Origin: Actinomycetota bacterium
Lineage (GTDB): Bacteria > Actinomycetota > Actinomycetes > S36-B12 > UBA5976
DNA length: 10,410 bases
Assembly: GCA_009923375.1 (NCBI GenBank)
Contig: RFTO01000027.1
Location: forward strand, 1-10,410
Direction of reading: 5' to 3'
In this document: positions 5,539 through 10,410 of the stretch, one piece after another
How the letters are laid out: each line of letters starts with the position of its first letter
How positions within the stretch are numbered: position 1 is the first letter of the stretch
Made by a program: the position numbers and the translations under genes
Notes under the pieces: generated by a model
What the model saw: only the letters and a program-made list of their open reading frames with translations
Told to the model about the DNA's origin: nothing
Database searches by the model: none

Positions 5539-7551
5539 TCAGTGCTTCTGTGTGAGTCGGTGGTCTGCTGCCGCGTCGATAGCAGCAAAAAGGAGCGGAG
5601 CGACGAGGGCTGCACCAGGCGGCGTGAAGTGGGAACCATCCCAGCGCAGGAAGATCTGCGGGTGGTCCGTCAGGTGTTCGGGGCACGGCGGCCCGGCTGG
5701 GCAGATGATCGGAGTTGTGCCCACGAGGGGGAGATTGCCACCCCTTGTATGCACCCACGCACCTAGTTGCGAGATCACATCGTTGAGGTGGTTGTAAATC
5801 CCATCACTGCCGTCATCAGGCTGACAGCCCGGAATAGCTGCCGCCACATCGCGGCACTCCCCTTTGTGTCGCAGCGACCGCCATGTCACCGGCGCAACCT
5901 CCACTACTGCGCCACCAGCTGAGAGGATGTCGTATGCCCGCTGCCAACCAGCGACTAATGCTGCATCGTGTGCAGGTGTGCGCGGCATCAGCACCGTGCC
6001 GTCATCGGCGCGCATCGGAAACCGCTCACGAACGGAATGCATCCACACAACTGATGGGTGATAGCGAGCAATGAGGCGCTCGTAAGCCGCTGGCACTGCG
6101 TCAAGACACGCTCTAGAAAAATCAAAATCAGCTAGGCCGTCTTCAGTGAGTTGGTAACCGCTAGCGATGCCGCAGCCAGACCACGCTGATGCAATTAAGC
6201 GCACACCTTGTTTCTTAGCGACCTCGTCAAGAGCAGGCATCAAGCTCTTGGCGATCGAATCGCCGACGATTGCCAGTGTGGGTGCTCCACGAACAGTTGA
6301 CCCGAGCACAGTCATGGTGCCAGGTGTCGCGGAGGTGTTCCACTGCTCAGTGTTGGCGGCAGCCGGAGTGGAGGCGAACACAACCACCCCGGTGAGCACC
6401 AAGATCCCCGGCACAGCAGCGAGCTTTTGCAGGTGCTGCGACAAGGGCTCATCCGCGCGGCCGCGGCGCAGCGGCTTTTCCACCAGGTAATACGACGCAG
6501 TGGCCAGAGTCAGCGATGCTGCTGCACGCACCCCTGCCAAGGGAAGTCCTTGGAGATGTACATCGCCAGATTCGAGTAAGACCTGTACAGGCCAATGCCA
6601 TAGGTACAGGCTGTAACTAATGGCCCCAAGCCAGACGGCCACGGGGTTGCTGAGGAAAAGTCTCACGACATCGAATCTGGACTCGCTGCCCCGACCCAAC
6701 TCCAAACCGACGACTAACAAGGCCGTGGCCACGCTGATAGCCACCGCCCCGCCGTAGTAATACGCAGCCCCGTCGCCACGCAAAGTTCCCAACCCTGCGG
6801 CGATTGTGAGTGCGCCGAACGGGACGAGCCACCGACTGACATTGACTCGCTTACGTGCTCGGTCGGCGGTAGTGCGCGCCGCTAGACGCCGCAGAATGAG
6901 TGCGGCGGCAACTCCGACGAGTAACTCGTGCACACGGGTGTCTGTGCCGAAGTAGGCACGCGAAGGGTCGTGGGCGTAATCCAGAGCCATGAGTGTTGCT
7001 GAGGCCACGAGCATGACGGCCACGAGCATCTCGGGGATCCATCGGCGCAGGCGCAGGCTCACAATCGCCAAGACCGGCCACACAACGTAGAACTGTTCCT
7101 CGATGGCCAGCGACCACATGTGCCGCAGCGGAGAGACATCAGCGAACTCGGCGAAGTAAGAGGAGTCGGTGTTGATGAAGTGCCAGTTGGCGATGTACAT
7201 CAATGTCGCCACGGCGTCTTCACGCCAGCTCAACTGAGCAATTGGGTCGTATCTGCGCGAGACGATGGCGACGGCGATGACGACGACCACCACAGCCGGT
7301 AGGAGCCGCCGAAAGCGCCGAATGTAAAAAGTAATGAGGCTGATGCGGCCGGTGGCATCGAATTCCCGCACGAGCAAAGTGGTGATCAGAAAACCCGAGA
7401 GCACAAAGAAGATGTCGACGCCGAGGAAACCGCCGGGAAGCCAGCCAAGATTCAAGTGATACGCGAGCACCGCCAGAACCGCAACTGCGCGCAAGCCTGC
7501 GAGCGCGGGGCGGAACTCCAAACTTGGGTCACTGCGCTGTGTGCGCGTCAT
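5539..7551 (-). CDS. Membrane O-acyltransferase (OafA/YrhL type) with C-terminal SGNH domain
   Basis: A 670-residue acyltransferase-3/SGNH fusion. The N-terminal ~390 residues carry about ten membrane segments and family motifs: FRPALAGLRAVAV at 13-25, conserved YH at 31-32, FLGVDIFFVLSGFLIT at 42-57, and HMWSLAIEEQFYVVWP at 144-159. After a last segment (about 380-395) comes an extracytoplasmic SGNH domain with the nucleophile motif GDS at 430-432 and the acid/histidine motif DGSH at 638-641. Known relatives move acyl groups, commonly acetyl, onto lipopolysaccharide, peptidoglycan or exopolysaccharide sugars: the membrane domain passes the acyl group out and the SGNH domain transfers it. The ATG at 7551 has AGGTG five bases upstream (7561-7557). 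Divergent glycosyltransferase genes next door suggest a surface glycan as acceptor. The donor and acceptor are inferred, not visible. Confidence 0.94.
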   Translation of the reverse strand: MTRTQRSDPSLEFRPALAGLRAVAVLAVLAYHLNLGWLPGGFLGVDIFFVLSGFLITTLLVREFDATGRISLITFYIRRFRRLLPAVVVVVIAVAIVSRRYDPIAQLSWREDAVATLMYIANWHFINTDSSYFAEFADVSPLRHMWSLAIEEQFYVVWPVLAIVSLRLRRWIPEMLVAVMLVASATLMALDYAHDPSRAYFGTDTRVHELLVGVAAALILRRLAARTTADRARKRVNVSRWLVPFGALTIAAGLGTLRGDGAAYYYGGAVAISVATALLVVGLELGRGSESRFDVVRLFLSNPVAVWLGAISYSLYLWHWPVQVLLESGDVHLQGLPLAGVRAAASLTLATASYYLVEKPLRRGRADEPLSQHLQKLAAVPGILVLTGVVVFASTPAAANTEQWNTSATPGTMTVLGSTVRGAPTLAIVGDSIAKSLMPALDEVAKKQGVRLIASAWSGCGIASGYQLTEDGLADFDFSRACLDAVPAAYERLIARYHPSVVWMHSVRERFPMRADDGTVLMPRTPAHDAALVAGWQRAYDILSAGGAVVEVAPVTWRSLRHKGECRDVAAAIPGCQPDDGSDGIYNHLNDVISQLGAWVHTRGGNLPLVGTTPIICPAGPPCPEHLTDHPQIFLRWDGSHFTPPGAALVAPLLFAAIDAAADHRLTQKH

Positions 7552-7703
7552 TCACGCACCTGCGAGATCGACCCCGAATCGGACATGCGGGGCACGCTAT
7601 CAGCGCGCTCGCGGGAATAGGCTTTGCCGCACGCGCAGGGACCATCTCGTGACGATCTCTCTGCTCGCTTAATAACCGCGAATATCGAAGGAAGGGATCA
7701 GCT
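7552..7703. promoter_or_regulatory. Divergent intergenic promoter region
   Basis: This 152-base gap separates the minus-strand acyltransferase from the plus-strand glycosyltransferases and must hold start signals for both. On the plus strand an AT-rich TAATAA (7670-7675) could be a -10, with CGTGAC at 7648-7653 as a poor -35. On the minus strand TAGCGT (7599-7594) fits TANNNT and would give a leader of about 36 bases. I see no convincing operator palindrome. All three assignments are low-confidence readings. Confidence 0.35.
7688..7697 (+). promoter_or_regulatory. Shine-Dalgarno that fixes the GTG start at 7704
   Basis: The purine run AAGGAAGGGA ends six bases before the GTG at 7704, a good ribosome binding site. 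It supports that start over downstream ATG codons in the same frame, the first of which comes about 34 codons in. Confidence 0.7.
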
Positions 7704-9371
7704 GTGGGTCGTTTGCGTGCACTTGCCCTGCCGCTGATCCGCCCTTTCGTCAAGGCAGCACTGCATGGAGTTCACGTCGCCGGCAACGGCTGGTACGCCA
7801 TATTCATGGCCCGCGCCTACAAACGGCGCAAGTTCGACCGTGTTGTCGCTCTCGCGGCAAAGGCAAACAAGCGTTTTGAACCGCTTCCATCAGTGGAAGG
7901 CTTGTGTGCGAAAGCGCATATGCAGATGGGGCAAGTTGTTGAAGCGATGCACCACGCGAGCATCGCTGCACTCGAGGCACCAAAATCACCAAGTCGCCGC
8001 GCAGACATGCTGAGCTTGTCGGGTCGTGTGATCGAGACTGACCCGCGCTGGCGTCCTGTTGTCAATCCGACTTACGTGCCACCGATTCCTACAACCGATG
8101 CCGGCGGCAAGCCAGTGGTGTTGTACGTCGCCAAGGAATCAATGCCTTGGCAGAACAACGGCTACTGCACTCGTTCACATGAGACTCTCCTCGCGATTGC
8201 CAAAGCGGGCTATTCCCCAGTAGCAGTAACGGTGCCGGGCTACCCGCCAAACAATCCTGAAGCAATCACCAGTGCGGTCGAAGGCATCGAATACCGTCAC
8301 ATGCTGCCGGGCAGTAAGGCCATTTTGGGCCTGCCCTATCACTCGTATCTGCAGCTGGCGACTCAGACATTTGCCGCGCAGATGCAACAGATCAAGCCAT
8401 CGCTCCTACACGTGGGCAGCGGTCACCGAGGATATGAAACTGCGTTGGTCGGGCAAGCGCTATCTCGTTGGGCGAATGTTCCGTGGGTATACGAAGTCAG
8501 ATCGTTCTTTGAAACCACCTGGACATCCAATGAGAAGTACATGGAGAACTCCCTTTACTTCCAACGGCGACTTCGCAGTGAGACTCGTGCAATGCACGCC
8601 GCCGACTTAGTCATCACCCTCTCTGGCCCGATGCGCGATGTGATTGTGAACATTCACGGGGTGGACCCCGCCAAGGTCGTCATGCTGCCTAACGCTGTCG
8701 ACCTCGATCGCTTCGAGGCCCGCGAGCGCAGTGAGACTATGCGAGCTTCGCTGGGCTTGACTGGAAAATTTGTCCTCGGCTATGTCAGCAACCTCGACCA
8801 TTTCCGCGAAGGGCAAGAGGTGCTGTTGCGGGCGGTGGCGTTACTTCGTAAGCAGGGTATCGATGCTGCCGCGTTGCTGGTGGGAGATGGGCGACGCCGA
8901 ACGGAGTTGGAGGGGCTTGCGCGCAAACTTCGGCTCGGCGGCAACGCTGTGTTCACTGGCAATGTGCCATTCGACGATGTCGACGACTACTACTCGCAGA
9001 TCGATTTGTTCGTCGTACCGCGGGTAAACGAGCGCGCAGGTCGCTTGGTGAGTCCAATGAAACCCTTCGAGGCTATGGCGATGGGTGTACCGATCATCGT
9101 CAGTGACCTGCCCGCCTTAGTGGAGATCGCGCAGGACGGCCGGTGTGGAATCTTCCGTCACGAAGACGCCGCCGACCTCGCCCGTGTTGCAAGCGAGCTT
9201 CACGCTGATCCGCACAAGCGGGAGCAGATGGTGCAGCGCTGCCGTGAATGGGTGAGCACCGAGCGAACATGGGATGCCAATGCGCGCACCCTGGTCGCGG
9301 CGTACGCACTCGCCCATGAGAACTTCGCCAAACGCACGGACTCGCGCAAGTCTGAGGAGGTGGGCTCATGA
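7704..9371 (+). CDS. GT4-family glycosyltransferase with N-terminal extension
   Basis: A 555-residue GT-B fold glycosyltransferase. The acceptor-side Rossmann domain begins about residue 137 (KPVVLYVAKESMPWQNNGYCTRS) and includes LLHVGSGHRGYETALVG (234-250) and WVYEVRSFFETTW (261-273), a pattern seen in exopolysaccharide GT4 enzymes. The donor domain starts near 356 (FVLGYVSNLDHFREGQEVLL), with LLVGDGRRR at 391-399 and the nucleotide-sugar site SPMKPFEAMAMG at 450-461, where K453 and E456 fit the retaining-GT4 EX7E region. Residues 1-130 are an extra part: a basic amphipathic start (possible peripheral membrane contact) and helical pairs that look TPR-like. It probably works at the inner face of the membrane on a lipid-linked glycan. 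The donor sugar is unknown. It overlaps the next glycosyltransferase gene by ATGA. Confidence 0.9.
   Translation: MGRLRALALPLIRPFVKAALHGVHVAGNGWYAIFMARAYKRRKFDRVVALAAKANKRFEPLPSVEGLCAKAHMQMGQVVEAMHHASIAALEAPKSPSRRADMLSLSGRVIETDPRWRPVVNPTYVPPIPTTDAGGKPVVLYVAKESMPWQNNGYCTRSHETLLAIAKAGYSPVAVTVPGYPPNNPEAITSAVEGIEYRHMLPGSKAILGLPYHSYLQLATQTFAAQMQQIKPSLLHVGSGHRGYETALVGQALSRWANVPWVYEVRSFFETTWTSNEKYMENSLYFQRRLRSETRAMHAADLVITLSGPMRDVIVNIHGVDPAKVVMLPNAVDLDRFEARERSETMRASLGLTGKFVLGYVSNLDHFREGQEVLLRAVALLRKQGIDAAALLVGDGRRRTELEGLARKLRLGGNAVFTGNVPFDDVDDYYSQIDLFVVPRVNERAGRLVSPMKPFEAMAMGVPIIVSDLPALVEIAQDGRCGIFRHEDAADLARVASELHADPHKREQMVQRCREWVSTERTWDANARTLVAAYALAHENFAKRTDSRKSEEVGS
9354..9360 (+). promoter_or_regulatory. 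Strong Shine-Dalgarno for the second glycosyltransferase
   Basis: GAGGAGG ends seven bases before the ATG at 9368 and lies within the last codons of the preceding gene. It is a near-perfect ribosome binding site, so the second enzyme does not rely only on coupling through the ATGA overlap. Confidence 0.8.
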
Positions 9372-10410
9372 TTGGCACCTTGCACGGTAAGCGATCTGAG
9401 CACGCTGTGTCCGAAGCGATGAACTCTCTGCATCATCTGGATTTCTCTGGCGGCAGCCAGCCAGCAGTCTGGACCACCACCACGATGTGGCTGCGTAATC
9501 CATATCTACGCATTCTCTACAGCAGGATGCTCGATCACAATCTTCTCTTCGCGCCGACGAATTCCATCGCCGCCACTATGGATCTGCGCAAGCGCGTGCC
9601 GGCCCAGATTCCGGTGGTCATGCATCTGCATTGGCTGCACCCAATCCTGCACGGCATCAAGGATCGCGATAAAGCACGTGCGGCCCTGGAGAGTTACATC
9701 AAGCAGCTCACAGCCGCCAAGGCCATGGGTATCTCAATCGTGTGGACGATCCACAATGTACTTCCACATGACGCGGTCTTCGAAGACCTCGAAATGGAAT
9801 TGCAGCGACGGGTGCTCGAGCTTTGCGATGCCGTTCACGAGATGAGTGACAGAACGCGGGAAATGTGCGCCGAGTGGTTCAGCCCGGTGCCAGCCGAGGT
9901 CATCCGAGTGCCTCACCCGTCCTACCACGGCGCCTACCCTGATTACCTTTCGCGCACAGAAGCGCGGATGCACCTCGGCATTTCGCAGGGCGAGACCGTG
10001 TTTCTACTGTTCGGGGCGATCAAGCCGTATAAGGGGCTTTTGGAGTGCGCGGCGGCGGTCGATGCGCTCGCTCTGACTGAACCTGTGCGCCTCTTAGTCG
10101 CTGGCAAAGCCGACCAATCAGAGGACACCAAGCGCTTCCTGCACGCTGCTTCCACCAATCCGGCGATGAGCGTGCATGCCGAGTTCATCGATGAGGTCGA
10201 TGTTCAGGTGTTTTTCCGCGCCGCAGATATCGCGGTGCTCCCTTACCTGCGCACATTGAATTCTGGTTCGCTGGCGTTGGCGCTCACCTTCGGATTACCG
10301 GTGGTGATGCCGCAGGATTCCGGCTCCTTGCCGCTGCTGGACCCATCGTTTGCACTCACCTTCGATGGAACTTCAACGCAGGGGTTGCGGGAGGCGATGC
10401 GCACATCCCT
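9368..10410 (+). CDS. Glycosyltransferase, GT4-like, cut by the window end
   Basis: An open frame from the ATG at 9368 runs to the window edge without a stop, giving 347 visible codons; I translated it by hand. N-terminal landmarks are VVMHLHWLHPIL (83-94) and ISIVWTIHNVLPHD (122-135), the W-T-x-H-N-x-x-P-H pattern of enzymes resembling the GumI/AceC-type mannosyltransferases of exopolysaccharide pathways. The donor domain follows with VFLLFGAIKPYKGL (211-224), LLVAGK (242-247), FFRAADIAVLPYL (282-294) and NSGSLALALTFGLPVV (298-313), where the tolerant N/TSGS block replaces the usual GT4 E-x7-E surroundings. About 20-50 residues appear to be missing at the C-terminus. Its gene overlaps the upstream GT4 gene by ATGA, so both enzymes are made together and probably add successive sugars. 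Mannose as donor is only a guess from the resemblance. Confidence 0.88.
   Translation, partial: MIGTLHGKRSEHAVSEAMNSLHHLDFSGGSQPAVWTTTTMWLRNPYLRILYSRMLDHNLLFAPTNSIAATMDLRKRVPAQIPVVMHLHWLHPILHGIKDRDKARAALESYIKQLTAAKAMGISIVWTIHNVLPHDAVFEDLEMELQRRVLELCDAVHEMSDRTREMCAEWFSPVPAEVIRVPHPSYHGAYPDYLSRTEARMHLGISQGETVFLLFGAIKPYKGLLECAAAVDALALTEPVRLLVAGKADQSEDTKRFLHAASTNPAMSVHAEFIDEVDVQVFFRAADIAVLPYLRTLNSGSLALALTFGLPVVMPQDSGSLPLLDPSFALTFDGTSTQGLREAMRTS

Noticed and set aside
5537..5758. N-terminal extension of the DUF2332 gene by 74 codons into the acyltransferase gene.
   Set aside because: This stretch overlaps the conserved SGNH DGSH region in another frame, reads as proline/arginine-rich filler, and the DUF2332 family length fits the ATG at 5536.

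Overview
The window looks like the chromosome of an actinobacterium (Actinomycetota). Support comes from a mid-to-high GC composition, frequent GTG starts, a classic actinobacterial-type EttA, and two protein families that I know mainly from Actinobacteria (DUF2332 and a short WWWLGWHF membrane protein resembling DUF6186). I cannot place it more finely from the sequence alone. Nothing looks like a phage, transposon, CRISPR array or plasmid backbone.

Layout. Positions 19-1704 (minus) hold ettA, an ABC-F translation factor. Upstream of it on the same strand are a large serine hydrolase of the beta-lactamase/D-aminopeptidase type (1806-3596), a 72-residue membrane protein (3619-3837) and a small two-segment membrane protein gene (3834-4107) whose frame is broken. 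The last two are joined by an ATGA overlap, and the hydrolase follows 21 bases after the 72-residue gene, so these three probably form one transcription unit. A tRNA-Arg(TCT) gene lies at 4302-4374 on the plus strand. It is preceded by three consecutive hairpins, the first of which looks like a terminator with no obvious gene to terminate. It is followed by a hairpin that separates it from a convergent DUF2332 gene.

Positions 4544-7551 (minus) form a two-gene unit: an OafA-type membrane O-acyltransferase fused to a periplasmic SGNH domain, and a DUF2332 protein starting 2 bases after it. A 152-base divergent promoter region separates this unit from a plus-strand pair of GT4-type glycosyltransferases (7704-9371, and 9368 to beyond the window end), which overlap by ATGA. 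The right-hand third therefore looks like the edge of a surface-glycan or exopolysaccharide locus: two glycosyltransferases assemble sugars and the acyltransferase could decorate the exported product.

Most of the window is ordinary housekeeping and accessory gene content. The points most worth a second look are the frameshift at a run of four A's (3977-3980), the apparent pair of degenerate repeats in the hydrolase C-terminus, the orphan terminator and hairpin array before the tRNA, the 22-bp tandem duplication over a stop codon, and the coupling of DUF2332 to the acyltransferase. I did not find convincing evidence of a wholly new system.
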